Positions 30,816-40,523 of a stretch of DNA of 64,000 nucleotides are shown here, in pieces. Position numbers and translations under genes: made by a program. Numbering within the stretch: the first letter of the stretch is position 1; each line of letters begins with the position of its first letter. This DNA is from Ichthyobacterium seriolicida. GTDB taxonomy: Bacteria; Bacteroidota; Bacteroidia; Flavobacteriales; Ichthyobacteriaceae. The stretch lies in the NCBI RefSeq assembly GCF_002369955.1, contig NZ_AP014564.1:432893-496892 (forward strand), given 5' to 3'. The notes below the pieces were generated by a model that saw nothing but the letters and a program-made list of their open reading frames with translations, did no database searches and was not told the DNA's origin.

Positions 30816-32054
30816 CTAAATTATTTCTGAAACTATAAATGTACTGCCACCTATATATATAAAATCGTCTTTATCGGCTATGTTTTTAACATATTCATAA
30901 GCTGTACGAACATCTTTGTAGACATTTCCAGATATTCCCTTTTCCATAAATTTACCTTGCAACACTTTACTGTCTAAAGCCCTATTTATATTAGCTTGTG
31001 TAAAGCTGTAGCTAGCATCTTTTGGAAATAATTCTACTATAGGAACTATGTCTTTATCTTCTACAAAACCAAGTATAAAGTGAAGCTTAGCTTTTTTATT
31101 TCTCTCAGCATCTATCTGCTTTAGGACAAGGGAAAGACCATCTAAATTGTGAGCTGTATCACAATATGTGATGGGAGAATCACTCATAATCTGCCATCTG
31201 CCCATAAAGCCTGTATTTCTAATAACATTAGATAAACCTCTTTTTACAGAATTTGTGTCGATATTAAAATGCTTTTTTAGTATTTCAACGGTCTGCAGAA
31301 CTGTCTTTTTATTGTGAACTTGATAATGACCTTTTAAATCAGAAGTATAATCTATTGTATCGCTTTTGCTTTGATCTGCAAAATATATAGGAGCTTTTTC
31401 TTCTGTACTTTTTTTTATGAAAACATCTCTAATATCCTCCTGTGTTTGACCTATTACAATTGGAGTATGCGGTTTTATAATTCCAGCTTTTTCCCAGGCT
31501 ATTTCAGCTATACTATTGCCTAGATAATGAGTATGATCAATACCTATATTGGTAATTACCGAGACCAAGGGATTTACAATGTTAGTAGAATCTAAACGTC
31601 CACCCATACCTACTTCAATAACGGCAATATCTACTTTTTGATCACTAAAATATTGAAAAGCCATGGCCACTGTCATCTCAAAAAATGAAGCATTGTATTT
31701 TTTAAATGTCACCTTGTTTTTTAAGATGAACGACATTACATAATCCTTTGGAATCATTATTCCATTTATCTTTATGCGCTCTCTGAAATCCCTTAGATGA
31801 GGTGAAGTATACAATCCAACTTTATAACCACATTCTTGTAAGATAGAGGACAACATATGACAACAAGATCCCTTTCCATTTGTACCTCCAACATGGATAC
31901 TTTTAAAATTTTCTTGAGGATTATTTAAAGTAGATGTTATAGATATTATATTTCTTAAATCTATCTTTGAATAAGCTTTTATTCCATCGGTTTGATATAC
32001 AGGTAATTGATTGAAAACCCAATCTAATACCTCTTTATATTCTATCTCATTCAC
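30816..32054 (-). CDS. folC: Bifunctional folylpolyglutamate/dihydrofolate synthase
   Basis: Adds glutamate to dihydropteroate and to folates using ATP; a Mur-ligase-like cytoplasmic enzyme. The P-loop HVGGTNGKGSCCHML (about residues 51-65) and the metal/ATP motif VIEVGMGGRLDSTN are clear, and the C-terminal ligase domain contains CDTAHNLDG. Length 412 residues is normal. Its first codons overlap the tonB 3' end by 8 bp, making it the last gene of exbB-exbD-tonB-folC, an order common in flavobacteria. tRNA-Val lies 70 bp downstream. Intact. Confidence 0.95.
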   Translation of the reverse strand: MNEIEYKEVLDWVFNQLPVYQTDGIKAYSKIDLRNIISITSTLNNPQENFKSIHVGGTNGKGSCCHMLSSILQECGYKVGLYTSPHLRDFRERIKINGIMIPKDYVMSFILKNKVTFKKYNASFFEMTVAMAFQYFSDQKVDIAVIEVGMGGRLDSTNIVNPLVSVITNIGIDHTHYLGNSIAEIAWEKAGIIKPHTPIVIGQTQEDIRDVFIKKSTEEKAPIYFADQSKSDTIDYTSDLKGHYQVHNKKTVLQTVEILKKHFNIDTNSVKRGLSNVIRNTGFMGRWQIMSDSPITYCDTAHNLDGLSLVLKQIDAERNKKAKLHFILGFVEDKDIVPIVELFPKDASYSFTQANINRALDSKVLQGKFMEKGISGNVYKDVRTAYEYVKNIADKDDFIYIGGSTFIVSEII

Positions 32055-32811
32055 TTATAGTGAAATTATAAATTATCCTACCTTCTTGATTTTGACCAGT
32101 GTTCTTTTTATCCTTGGAGAATAAAGTTTTCAAAGCAGCCTCTTCTGCTCTCTTCAAGAGACAAGGAGACAAAGTAGTACTGCCTTTTACACCAGGATCT
32201 GCATGAGTAACCACACCTTGGCTATTCACTAATATCTTAACTATAACTTTGCCCTCTTCATCACAGTCGTAATTAGGCATAGGTCTGCTCAGTGGAGCCC
32301 TATCTCCCAATTGATAATTACCATAATTTTTGCCAGATGTTTTATTGAAATTAGAAGAGTCAAAGTTATCACCTATATTATCTTTATCAACAATATCACT
32401 ACCTTTACTATCGCCTTTCCCTACCTCTTTGCTATTCATTATTTTGTCTATAGCAGAGAGTGTTTTTTTAGAAGGCTTTTTCTCTTTTTTCTCCTCTTTT
32501 TTCTTTTTGGGTGATATCTCTTTCTTTTTAATAGCTATATCTTTTGTGATGTGCTCACTAGTCATAACTTTTTCTTCCTTTGAGATCTCCTCGGTTATTT
32601 GTTCTGGGTTAACTTTTTTTGGAGAGCTAGATGTCTTTTTCTTGGGCTTGCTATACGATGGCTCAGAAAATTTTATAGCTATTACAACACTACTATTTGC
32701 AGGCGAACCTTGATGAGTGAAATCAAAAAAAAACAAAAATAAAAAGACCAAACTATGAAACGCTAGGGTAGCAAACGCTGCATATCGCTTATGATTTTTT
32801 TTTTGACTCAT
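32047..32811 (-). CDS. tonB: TonB-type energy transducer
   Basis: Periplasm-spanning protein passing proton-motive force from ExbB/ExbD to outer-membrane transporters such as the SusC homologue here. There is one N-terminal membrane anchor (about 13-30), then a long Lys/Pro/Ser/Glu-rich region with KKKKEEKKEKK runs (about 50-125), and a C-terminal TonB domain (about 180-254: GKVIVKILVNSQGVV, AALKTLFS, GRIIYNFTI). 254 residues. It lies 1 bp downstream of exbD and overlaps folC by 8 bp. The domain is short and the overall call rests on layout plus C-terminal pattern. Confidence 0.85.
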   Translation of the reverse strand: MSQKKNHKRYAAFATLAFHSLVFLFLFFFDFTHQGSPANSSVVIAIKFSEPSYSKPKKKTSSSPKKVNPEQITEEISKEEKVMTSEHITKDIAIKKKEISPKKKKEEKKEKKPSKKTLSAIDKIMNSKEVGKGDSKGSDIVDKDNIGDNFDSSNFNKTSGKNYGNYQLGDRAPLSRPMPNYDCDEEGKVIVKILVNSQGVVTHADPGVKGSTTLSPCLLKRAEEAALKTLFSKDKKNTGQNQEGRIIYNFTISE

Positions 32812-32812
32812 A

Positions 32813-33208
32813 TCATTTGGTGCGGACCGCTAGAATGACTTTATATTTATTTCTATTTGCAATGTCCATTATCTCGACTAAATTCTTTACAGGAACATTC
32901 TCTTCGGCTCTAATGGCAAGATTAGGCTCTTTCTCTGAGAGAAAAATCTTTTTTAATTCTGATTCTATATTTTCACGTCTAACAAGGGTTTTATCTATAT
33001 AGTATTCCAAATTATTAGAGATGCTTACAGAGACCATTCTGTTTTCTAAATTCTTGCCGCTGACTGCTTTAGGCAGAATTAAATCTATGGCATCGGTAGT
33101 TACCAAAGTGGAAGTAAGCATAAAGAATATGAGTAATAAAAAGACTATATCGGTCATAGACGACATAGCAAACTCAGCACTGACTTTATTTCTGCTCTTT
33201 AAATTCAT
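32813..33208 (-). CDS. exbD: ExbD/TolR-type biopolymer transport protein
   Basis: Subunit of the inner-membrane proton-driven motor. The single membrane helix (about 15-40) holds the proton-carrying Asp in SMTDIVFLLLIFFMLTS. A small periplasmic domain follows (about 60-131). 131 residues is normal. It sits 12 bp after exbB and 1 bp before tonB in one operon. Intact. Confidence 0.93.
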   Translation of the reverse strand: MNLKSRNKVSAEFAMSSMTDIVFLLLIFFMLTSTLVTTDAIDLILPKAVSGKNLENRMVSVSISNNLEYYIDKTLVRRENIESELKKIFLSEKEPNLAIRAEENVPVKNLVEIMDIANRNKYKVILAVRTK

Positions 33209-33220
33209 CGTGGTGAAAAT

Positions 33221-33928
33221 CTAAGAAGGCTTGTTTAGCAAGTCTAAAAACTCAGTGGTATTTGCTTCCATTTTATGTATAACCTTGTCTGTTTTTACAA
33301 CTAAAAAATTATACAATACGTATGCAAAGATTCCTACTATCAAACCAGCTATCGTGGTTGTCATAGCTGTATATATTCCCTTTGATAGCATTTGCACATC
33401 TACATGTCCTCCAGAAACTGACATTTCGTGAAAAGCTAATACCATCCCTATAACAGTTCCTAAAAACCCTATCATAGGCCCGACACCAGCTATGGTAGCC
33501 AATATGCCTATATTTTTTTCTAGATTGTATATCTCTATCTTACCGACATTTTGGATAGATGCCTCTATATCTTTAAGAGGTTTATTAATTACTGATATGC
33601 CTTTTCCTATCATCCTAGATACGGGGCTATCTATTTGCTTACACAAGATATCTGCAGAATCTATTCTGTCGTTAGATACCAAATCTTTTATATTATTTAT
33701 AAAATTAGGATCTATTTTTCCAGCCGATTTTATAGCTAAAAACCTCTCTACAAAAACATAAATAGTTATAATCGATAGAAGAAATAGAACAAATATTATG
33801 GTTCTACCTCCAATGCCTCCACTAGTAATTAAATCGATAACGGACAAAGTATTATCTGGAGCATCTAGAGCTGGCACAGTAGTATCTTGACCAATTTTAT
33901 CATGTAATATCAATGATAGAAAAATCAT
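33221..33928 (-). CDS. exbB: MotA/TolQ/ExbB proton-channel protein
   Basis: Inner-membrane channel subunit that works with ExbD. There are three membrane helices: about 42-62, 138-165 and 175-200. The conserved GVGPMIGFLGTVIGMVLAF stretch and the final helix with TTIAGLIVGIFAYVLYN are standard. 235 residues. It is first in exbB-exbD-tonB-folC, so the operon promoter should lie in 33929-34020. In flavobacteria this cluster energises TonB-dependent import. Intact. Confidence 0.92.
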   Translation of the reverse strand: MIFLSLILHDKIGQDTTVPALDAPDNTLSVIDLITSGGIGGRTIIFVLFLLSIITIYVFVERFLAIKSAGKIDPNFINNIKDLVSNDRIDSADILCKQIDSPVSRMIGKGISVINKPLKDIEASIQNVGKIEIYNLEKNIGILATIAGVGPMIGFLGTVIGMVLAFHEMSVSGGHVDVQMLSKGIYTAMTTTIAGLIVGIFAYVLYNFLVVKTDKVIHKMEANTTEFLDLLNKPS

Positions 33929-34300
33929 TTAAGCTTGTTTTTTTAAAGTTATTTTTTTAGACTAATTCCAATTGCGCGAATGTACGTCAAAATATAATGT
34001 TTAGAAAAAAAGAATAAAGTCAATTGTTTTTATTCTATAATCTCCTTTTAGAAAGCTGTAAATCAAACTATGTCTAAATATCTACTGTCACTTCCTTAAC
34101 ATCCTTCAAGCTTTTTGGAGCTTCCTCCAAGTGTATAGCAGTTCTTAATGATATTTTATCATTTGGAGTTTTCGCAATAGTGAAAATAGAATCGAAAATA
34201 ATAGAGATAAAGTTACAGGAACCTCCTTAATTTTTTTTATCATTGTTTAAAAATTTTAATGGGTTAAACGGTAACACAAACATATATATATTAAAAAAAA
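33929..34300. other. Divergent intergenic region with an unidentified gene remnant
   Basis: This separates the leftward exbB operon from the rightward beta-barrel gene and must hold both promoters. On the minus strand about 50 codons are open from ~34225 to a TAG at 34074-34076 (NFISIIFDSIFTIAKTP ... RTAIHLEEAPKSLKDVKE). That reads like the tail of a real protein rather than random sequence. I do not recognise it; a decayed former neighbour of the ton operon is plausible. Confidence 0.35.
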
Positions 34301-36610
34301 ATGATTACAGGCATTATCCTTATGAAATTTATGTTCTTTCCTCCGAAAGAAGAATCAGTAGAACTGAAAGTAAAAGTTACTAATTCTTTTAATACCCCCT
34401 TATATGATGTAAATTCTTCCTTGATTGGAAAAGATACCACATACAATAGAAAAAGTGATAAAAAAGGGTTTTTAATTTTCAAAAAATTAAACAAAGGAGA
34501 ATATGAACTTTTATTAACTAGTGATGGTTATGAAAATAATTCAATCTCACTCGATCTAGTTAATGATACGGTTATTTCAGTAGAAATGCAACAAGCCTAT
34601 TCATATAAATTAGATGAGATACATCTAGAGGACGAAATAAATAATTATTACAACAAAGAAAAAAGAGCTTTTGTATTCAAAATGGATAAAGAAAATGAAA
34701 AAATTTATGGAATGAGTACAGATGAACTGTTAGAAGATAACCCTATAATCCACAAAGATGGGTTAGGAAAAATAAAGACTCTCGGTAAAGATGCAACTAT
34801 ATTTATAGATGGTGAGAAAATTGCTCTCTCCGAGGAAGAGTTGATACAACACTTAAAATCTGTGCCTGCTATAGACATAGAAGAGATAGAAATAATTCCG
34901 AATCCAAGCGCTTATTATGGTGTAAATAATCCTGTTATTAAGATAAAGACTAAGGTTATAAAGAAAGGGTATAGCCTTACAAATAAGATAGAAACGGGTT
35001 ATTTTACTTATCCTAGAATTAGAAATGATTTTTCATCTTCTCTAAAAATAGGTAAACATCAATTTGACTTAAAGTCTTCTATTGATTATGATAAAAGAGC
35101 TGTAGTGTCAAAAACGACTAGCAAGCTAAAAGGGGAAAGCATAACGGAATTAAATTCTACTAATGAACTAGAAGAACTTGCTTATTCAGGAGGGTTGAGA
35201 TATAAATTAATTCCGACAAATAATCAATTGCTCATAGCGAAGGTAGATTATACTTACTTTCCTTATGAAGATAATTCATCTAAATATGATTTAAATAGTT
35301 TTAAAGGAGATAATAGTATATACAGGAAAAATAATTTTTTTTACACAAAAAACCGTTCTAAAATGTTCTTTAATTATACAATAGAAACCGAAAATAGTAA
35401 TCTAAGGATTAGTCTTGTGTATAACAATAGAGAAAATAAGGATAGAAAAAATGGAATAACTCAAACAAGAAGTATTTCAAATTATATGCTAAAAGCGTAT
35501 GGATATAGTAATTACTATCATCTGAATAATTCTATTTCGTATGAAATACGACCTTTAAAAGAAATAAGTTTTTCTACGACATTTGAATATTTAGTATTTA
35601 ACACAAGTACAGAAAAAAAATATTACCCCTTGAATGTAGAAGCATTAGAAGTGGACAATAAAATTCTAACAAATACATTTAAGTATAAAGAGGAAACATT
35701 TCTTAGTCATCTAGGTTTCATTTGGGATATAGCTAGACCTCTGACTTTAAATGCTAAACTTGGTATAAAAAATAGTTTTGTTAGTGAACAAACACATAAG
35801 TATAAAAGAAATAACCTAATACTAGAACCTAGTATATCACTACAGTATATGAAAAGCATGTCTAATATTTTTGGTTTATCTTTTGATAAAATAGTAATTC
35901 ATCCTACTTTTGATAAACTTAATTCCACTGGGAATATAGAGGGGCCTAATTTTGAATATGAGCAGGGGAAAGTAGATCTTCTCAATATTAAAATTTATGA
36001 ATTATCATCATATTGGATTTTTAGGAATAAAATGACTGTATTTTCTTCTCTTTCTTTGGTTAGGGATTATATCGCGCAATCCAATATAGTTAGAGGAATT
36101 AGAATTATAAAAACATATAGAAACACAGAAGATATATATACGCTAAGTTTAGGATTAATGTATAATGATTATAAGATTATTAAAAATCTATATTTAGATA
36201 TCGCTGTAATATCAAACCCCTCTATATACCTTGGGGAGGTTCAATTTTTAAGTATTATCAGCAATAGGTTAAAGTATAAAAACAAATTTGTTAATCTAGA
36301 ATTGTATAATAGTAATTATTTTGGTGGAATGTTAGATAACAAATTGAAGGTTTTTGATTTAGGATTGAATATCTACAAGAAATATGGTAGTATATCATAT
36401 AGTTTGGAGATTAGTAATATTTTAAGAAACAGAATAAATACCATTATTTATGATAATTTAAACTCGTTGCATTTTGATGAGTTTAGGTTTAATGATAACT
36501 TTGGTATACATTTACGCTTAGTATTCACTATTGAAAATGATAAAATAAATAAAAATGACAAATTTCAGCCAAAAAACTATAGAGACAAAACTCAGTCTAT
36601 TATTAGGTAA
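34301..36610 (+). CDS. Outer-membrane beta-barrel protein, TonB-dependent-receptor-like
   Basis: 769 residues. The start carries a short hydrophobic stretch, then a carboxypeptidase-regulatory-like beta-sandwich (about 20-95: LYDVNSSLIGKD, KKGFLIFKKLNKGEYELLL). A plug-like domain follows (about 105-220) with IFIDGEKI and IEEIEIIPNPSAYYGVNNPVIKIKTK, the pattern of the OMP_b-brl_3 family, and then a long barrel. Such proteins occur throughout Bacteroidota; ligands are unknown. The N-terminus looks short for a signal peptide, and a start further upstream is not available. It overlaps the next gene by 56 bp, so the pair is translationally coupled. Intact. Confidence 0.82.
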   Translation: MITGIILMKFMFFPPKEESVELKVKVTNSFNTPLYDVNSSLIGKDTTYNRKSDKKGFLIFKKLNKGEYELLLTSDGYENNSISLDLVNDTVISVEMQQAYSYKLDEIHLEDEINNYYNKEKRAFVFKMDKENEKIYGMSTDELLEDNPIIHKDGLGKIKTLGKDATIFIDGEKIALSEEELIQHLKSVPAIDIEEIEIIPNPSAYYGVNNPVIKIKTKVIKKGYSLTNKIETGYFTYPRIRNDFSSSLKIGKHQFDLKSSIDYDKRAVVSKTTSKLKGESITELNSTNELEELAYSGGLRYKLIPTNNQLLIAKVDYTYFPYEDNSSKYDLNSFKGDNSIYRKNNFFYTKNRSKMFFNYTIETENSNLRISLVYNNRENKDRKNGITQTRSISNYMLKAYGYSNYYHLNNSISYEIRPLKEISFSTTFEYLVFNTSTEKKYYPLNVEALEVDNKILTNTFKYKEETFLSHLGFIWDIARPLTLNAKLGIKNSFVSEQTHKYKRNNLILEPSISLQYMKSMSNIFGLSFDKIVIHPTFDKLNSTGNIEGPNFEYEQGKVDLLNIKIYELSSYWIFRNKMTVFSSLSLVRDYIAQSNIVRGIRIIKTYRNTEDIYTLSLGLMYNDYKIIKNLYLDIAVISNPSIYLGEVQFLSIISNRLKYKNKFVNLELYNSNYFGGMLDNKLKVFDLGLNIYKKYGSISYSLEISNILRNRINTIIYDNLNSLHFDEFRFNDNFGIHLRLVFTIENDKINKNDKFQPKNYRDKTQSIIR

Positions 36611-37091
36611 TTTTAAAGTAAAAGTTGCTGTTTTATTATTAGCTCCTTTTTTTGTATACTCCCAAGAATCAAAAAAAGATGAATTAGAAAAAGATGTAAA
36701 AGAATTTGTAGAATTAATATCCAAAAATCATATTGATAAATTTAAGGAGAGTATTTCATCCGATTATCTAGAAGCTATGGATAGAATAAATTTTTCTATT
36801 GAAGGTTTTTTTGAAAAAATACCTCAAAAAATATTAGGATTTGAAGAGATATCAGAATCTGGAAAAGAATTTCTACCCGTAGAAGATAAGGATAAATACG
36901 AAAATGTATTTTTAGTAAATCCTAATGATAGGAAAGTAAAGCATATAATTGCTAAAGTGAAGACTGATAAGGATAACATCAGTTATTACATAGCTTTTAT
37001 TATAACAGAAAATAAAAAAATATTGTCGTTTTTAGTTCATGATGCAAAAGAAGTTCTGAATGATTTTTTAGAGCAGGCAGGAATTAAATAG
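36555..37091 (+). CDS. Small secreted protein of unknown function
   Basis: 178 residues. The N-terminus is long for a signal peptide: about 20 polar residues, then VAVLLLAPFFVYSQ with likely cleavage near residue 37. The mature part is charged, with alternating helices (KDELEKDVKEFVELISKN) and strands (YYIAFIITENKKILSF), somewhat like DUF3887/NTF2-like secreted folds, but I do not recognise a family. It begins inside the barrel gene upstream, so a shared role at the envelope is likely. A strong hairpin follows at 37114. No alternative start codon lies closer to the hydrophobic core. Confidence 0.65.
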   Translation: MTNFSQKTIETKLSLLLGNFKVKVAVLLLAPFFVYSQESKKDELEKDVKEFVELISKNHIDKFKESISSDYLEAMDRINFSIEGFFEKIPQKILGFEEISESGKEFLPVEDKDKYENVFLVNPNDRKVKHIIAKVKTDKDNISYYIAFIITENKKILSFLVHDAKEVLNDFLEQAGIK

Positions 37092-37113
37092 ACACTAAAA
37101 GAGATTGTAAAGG

Positions 37114-37145
37114 AAGCTGTCTCAAAACCGAGGCAGCTTTTTTTT
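37114..37145 (+). terminator. Rho-independent terminator (or IS1182 end)
   Basis: AAGCTGTCTC, loop AAAACC, GAGGCAGCTT, then a run of T: a 10-bp stem with one G-T pair, 23 bp after the secreted-protein gene. GCTGTCTCAAAA also resembles the terminus of some IS1182 elements, and an IS1182 scrap starts 60 bp downstream, so it may be both. Confidence 0.7.
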
Positions 37146-37207
37146 GTTTAAAAGTGTAGTTTTTTACCTGTTAGTTTATCTCACTAACTGATTGATAATC
37201 AAATAGT

Positions 37208-37332
37208 ATGAATACAAATTTCAGGGACTACAACCAAGGACAAAATTGGCTTTTTCCACCTAGTATCGAAGAATTAATTCCTGCAAATCATCCTGTGCGA
37301 GTTGTCAATGGTGTGATTGAGCAGATGATGGA
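37208..37332 (+). mobile_element. IS1182-family transposase, N-terminal scrap
   Basis: The ATG at 37208 opens a frame reading NFRDYNQGQNWLFPPSIEEL and IPANHPVRVVNGVIEQM, the typical N-terminus of IS1182 transposases. Similarity fades before the 3' end of mnmE (37379). Another scrap of the family lies at 42688. Confidence 0.75.
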
Positions 37333-37378
37333 TACTTTACAGGACAGTGTCCTTTTACTTAGGTGCTTTTAGGCATAC

Positions 37379-38764
37379 CTATTTGCCGATACAGAAGTTT
37401 TGGAATATGTTGCCCAACAAATCTTCATTGGTGACTTCCCCAGTTATTAGCCCTAAGTTATTTAAGGCACTTCTAATATCTAGAGCTATTAAATCTTGTG
37501 GGAAACCTTCATTGAGCCCTTTCTTTATCATATCTATGGAATCGCCAACCCTCAAAAGAGATTCGTAATGCCTGATATTAGAGATTACAGTTGAACCGCT
37601 TTTTAACATATCCTTATCAACAAAGGCTCTCAATAATTTAGGTATTTGATCTATTCCTTCTTTGTTTTTTGCAGAGATATACAAGACATTATCAAAATCT
37701 ATTAACTCGCTTTGTAGTTGTTTTTTATCAACTACTAAATCTATCTTATTTGCTAATACTATCAGTATTTGAGATTTTAATTGCCTCTTTATATCTAATA
37801 TTTTCTCTTTTTTCTCTTCTATATCATCAGTAGAATCTAAAACGTAGATGACTATTCTAGAGACATCTATCTTCTCAAAAGTTTTTTGTACTCCTATTTT
37901 TTCTATCTGATTTTCGGTCTTTCTTATTCCTGCAGTGTCTATAAATCTAAAACTTATGCCATCTATTACTAACTCATCTTCTATTACATCTCTAGTAGTG
38001 CCTGCTATATCTGACACTATGGCTTTCTCTTCGTTGAATAAGGCATTCAACAAGGTTGATTTCCCAGAATTAGGAGCTCCTACTATGACTACATTAATAC
38101 CGCATTTTATGGCATTGCCCAATGAAAAGGAATCTATAAAACTCTTAGTCTTGAGCTCTATTACATTTAATAAATCTAATAGCTCTGATCTATCGGCAAA
38201 TTCCACATCTTCTTGGGAAAAATCTAATTCTAATTCTATTAAAGACGCAAAGTTTATCAGTTTTTGCCTCAGTTGTTTCAAGTCATTAGAGAACTCTCCT
38301 CTCATTTGTTGTAGAGCCGTTTGATGCGCCAGTTGATTTTCAGATGATATCACATCTGCCACCGCTTCAGCTTGAGAAAGATTCATTTTCCCATTTAAAA
38401 AAGCTCTTAAGGTAAATTCTCCTGGTTTTGCCAATGATACTCCTCTATCTATAAAGAGCTGTATTATTCTCTGTTTTATATAGGTAGATCCATGACAAGA
38501 TATTTCTACTACATTTTCTCCTGTATACGATTTAGGCGCTCTAAATATCGATATTAATACTTCATCTATTATGTCTTCACCTTGTTTTATCAACCCTAGA
38601 GATATGGTGTGTGTAGGTCTATCACATAATTTCTTGTGACCATTAGAAGGATGAAAAACTTCGTCTGTAACCTTTATAGCATCTGGTCCTGAGAGGCGTA
38701 TTACCGCTATGGCTGCTATTCCAGGGGCTGTAGATACAGCTATGATGGTATTAGAATCGATCAT
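37379..38764 (-). CDS. mnmE: tRNA uridine-5-carboxymethylaminomethyl modification GTPase
   Basis: With MnmG it makes the cmnm5 modification of U34 in tRNAs reading two-fold degenerate codons. The N-terminal tetrahydrofolate-binding domain (about 1-118) starts with TIIAVSTAPGIAAIAVIRLSG. The G domain has G1 GAPNSGKSTLLNAL, G2 TTRDV, G3 DTAG and G4 NKID. The C-terminus ends FCIGK with the invariant Cys. 461 residues, intact. It is 6 bp downstream of ychF and probably co-transcribed. An IS1182 scrap lies immediately beyond its 3' end. Confidence 0.96.
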   Translation of the reverse strand: MIDSNTIIAVSTAPGIAAIAVIRLSGPDAIKVTDEVFHPSNGHKKLCDRPTHTISLGLIKQGEDIIDEVLISIFRAPKSYTGENVVEISCHGSTYIKQRIIQLFIDRGVSLAKPGEFTLRAFLNGKMNLSQAEAVADVISSENQLAHQTALQQMRGEFSNDLKQLRQKLINFASLIELELDFSQEDVEFADRSELLDLLNVIELKTKSFIDSFSLGNAIKCGINVVIVGAPNSGKSTLLNALFNEEKAIVSDIAGTTRDVIEDELVIDGISFRFIDTAGIRKTENQIEKIGVQKTFEKIDVSRIVIYVLDSTDDIEEKKEKILDIKRQLKSQILIVLANKIDLVVDKKQLQSELIDFDNVLYISAKNKEGIDQIPKLLRAFVDKDMLKSGSTVISNIRHYESLLRVGDSIDMIKKGLNEGFPQDLIALDIRSALNNLGLITGEVTNEDLLGNIFQNFCIGK

Positions 38765-38770
38765 AAGAGT

Positions 38771-39862
38771 TTATACATTAAATCGGAAATTCATAATATC
38801 GCCGTCGCATACTACGTATTCTTTTCCTTCTATATGGAGCTTGCCAGCTTCCTTACAGGCTAGCTCAGATCCTAACGATATAAAATCCTCATATTTTAGG
38901 ACTTCTGCCTTTATAAAGCCTCTTTCAAAATCTGTGTGAATGACTCCTGCCGCTTGTGGAGCTGTATATCCTTTTTTTATGGTCCAGGCTCTTACTTCTT
39001 TTTTTCCAGCAGTGAAATAAGTCTGAAGGTTTAAAAGGGAATAAGCCGAACGTATCAATTTATTTATTCCTGGCTCTTCTAAGCCTAAATCACTTAAAAA
39101 AATATCTCTCTCTTCGGTGTCTTCTAACTCAGATATTTCGGCCTCTGTCCCTACGGCTACGACTAATATTTGGGCATTCTCATCTTTGACACTCTCTCTG
39201 ACCTTATCTACATATTTATTGCCAGATTTAGCAGAAGACTCATCCACATTACATACGTAGATCACAGGTTTACTAGTTAAGAGCATCATATTGTTGATAA
39301 AGTCTATTTCGTCTTGAAGAGCTTCTACACTTATAGCTGAAAGACCACTCTCTAGTGCTTCTTTGTACTTGTTTAGTATGGCCAATTCCCTATTGGCTTC
39401 TTTATTGCCTGTTCTAGCGTTTTTTTGTGTTTTAACCAGAGCTTTTTCTAGGGTTTCCAAGTCTTTAATCTGAAGTTCTGTATCTATAATCTCTCTGTCT
39501 CTAATAGGATCTACAGAGCCATCTACATGTATTATATTGTTGTCATCGAAGCATCTCAAAACGTGTATTATGGCATTTGTCTCTCTTATATTAGATAAGA
39601 ATTTATTTCCTAGGCCCTCTCCCTTGCTAGCTCCTTTTACCAAACCTGCGATGTCTACAATTTCTACGGTAGCTGGTTGTATTTTTTCAGGTTTAACTAT
39701 TTTTTCTAATTCATAGATGCGAGCATCTGGAACATTTATTATTCCAACATTAGGATCTATAGTGCAAAAAGGAAAATTATCTGATTTTACCTTAACCTTT
39801 GATATACAATTAAAAAGAGTTGATTTTCCCACGTTTGGGAGTCCTACTATACCACACTTCAT
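38771..39862 (-). CDS. ychF: Ribosome-binding ATPase YchF
   Basis: Obg-family P-loop protein that binds ribosomes and prefers ATP. It has GLPNVGKSTLFN (P-loop), DIAGLVKGASKGEGLGNKFL, and NVDE in place of the GTP-selective NKxD, which explains the ATP preference. A coiled-coil insertion (about 130-200) and a C-terminal TGS domain (about 275-360, ending VVCDGDIMNFRFNV) complete it. 363 residues, intact. It lies upstream of mnmE. Confidence 0.96.
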   Translation of the reverse strand: MKCGIVGLPNVGKSTLFNCISKVKVKSDNFPFCTIDPNVGIINVPDARIYELEKIVKPEKIQPATVEIVDIAGLVKGASKGEGLGNKFLSNIRETNAIIHVLRCFDDNNIIHVDGSVDPIRDREIIDTELQIKDLETLEKALVKTQKNARTGNKEANRELAILNKYKEALESGLSAISVEALQDEIDFINNMMLLTSKPVIYVCNVDESSAKSGNKYVDKVRESVKDENAQILVVAVGTEAEISELEDTEERDIFLSDLGLEEPGINKLIRSAYSLLNLQTYFTAGKKEVRAWTIKKGYTAPQAAGVIHTDFERGFIKAEVLKYEDFISLGSELACKEAGKLHIEGKEYVVCDGDIMNFRFNV

Positions 39863-39983
39863 AGTTGTTTTTGTGTTTTAAAAAATTACGGCAACAAAGG
39901 TAAGTATTTGTCATATGCTATGCCATGAGTTGAAAGATCCGAAATCTATACTAGAACACCTAGTATTTCAACAACGGTAGTAA

Positions 39984-40520
39984 TCAGCTATGTGATGAAA
40001 AATCTTTGAAAAAATTCCATATGGAGATTCCTGCACTTATAGATACGTTCAAAGAGTGTTTAGTTCCATATTGTGGGATTTCTACGCAATAATCACATAC
40101 ATTTATAACTTTTTGATCTACCCCTCTCACTTCATTTCCGAATATAAAAGCAAATTTTTCATCTTTGATCACCTTCATCTGATTCAGATTCAAACTGTCC
40201 TCTACCTGTTCTATGGCTATTGCAGTAATGTTTTGTCTCCTTAGCTCATCTATTAGTTCTACAGTATCTTTTTTGTATTCCCACTCCACAGAATCGGTAG
40301 CTCCCAAAGCTGTTTTATGAATATCTCTATTTGGAGGAACAGGAGTTATTCCACACAGATATATTTTCTCTACTAAAAAGGCATCACAAGTGCGAAAGAT
40401 AGAACCTACATTATTTGCACTTCTCACATTATCTAAAACTATTATCAAAGGAATCTTTTCAGAAGATTTAAAAGACTCTACAGTCTCCCTTTTTAACTCT
40501 GAATTTTTTAGTTTCCTCAT
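39984..40520 (-). CDS. SpoU/TrmH-family RNA 2'-O-methyltransferase
   Basis: 178-residue SPOUT enzyme. Motif 1 is VLDNVRSANNVGSIFRTCDAF, with the conserved Asn and Arg. Motif 2 is FIFGNEVRGV and motif 3 is IPQYGTKHSLNVSISAGI, which form the SAM-binding knot. It lacks an RNA-binding N-terminal domain, like the short flavobacterial TrmH-type proteins. Target (tRNA Gm18 or another nucleotide) is not decided by sequence alone. It lies 3 bp after rnr and probably shares its transcript. Intact. Confidence 0.9.
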   Translation of the reverse strand: MRKLKNSELKRETVESFKSSEKIPLIIVLDNVRSANNVGSIFRTCDAFLVEKIYLCGITPVPPNRDIHKTALGATDSVEWEYKKDTVELIDELRRQNITAIAIEQVEDSLNLNQMKVIKDEKFAFIFGNEVRGVDQKVINVCDYCVEIPQYGTKHSLNVSISAGISIWNFFKDFSSHS

Positions 40521-40523
40521 AAT

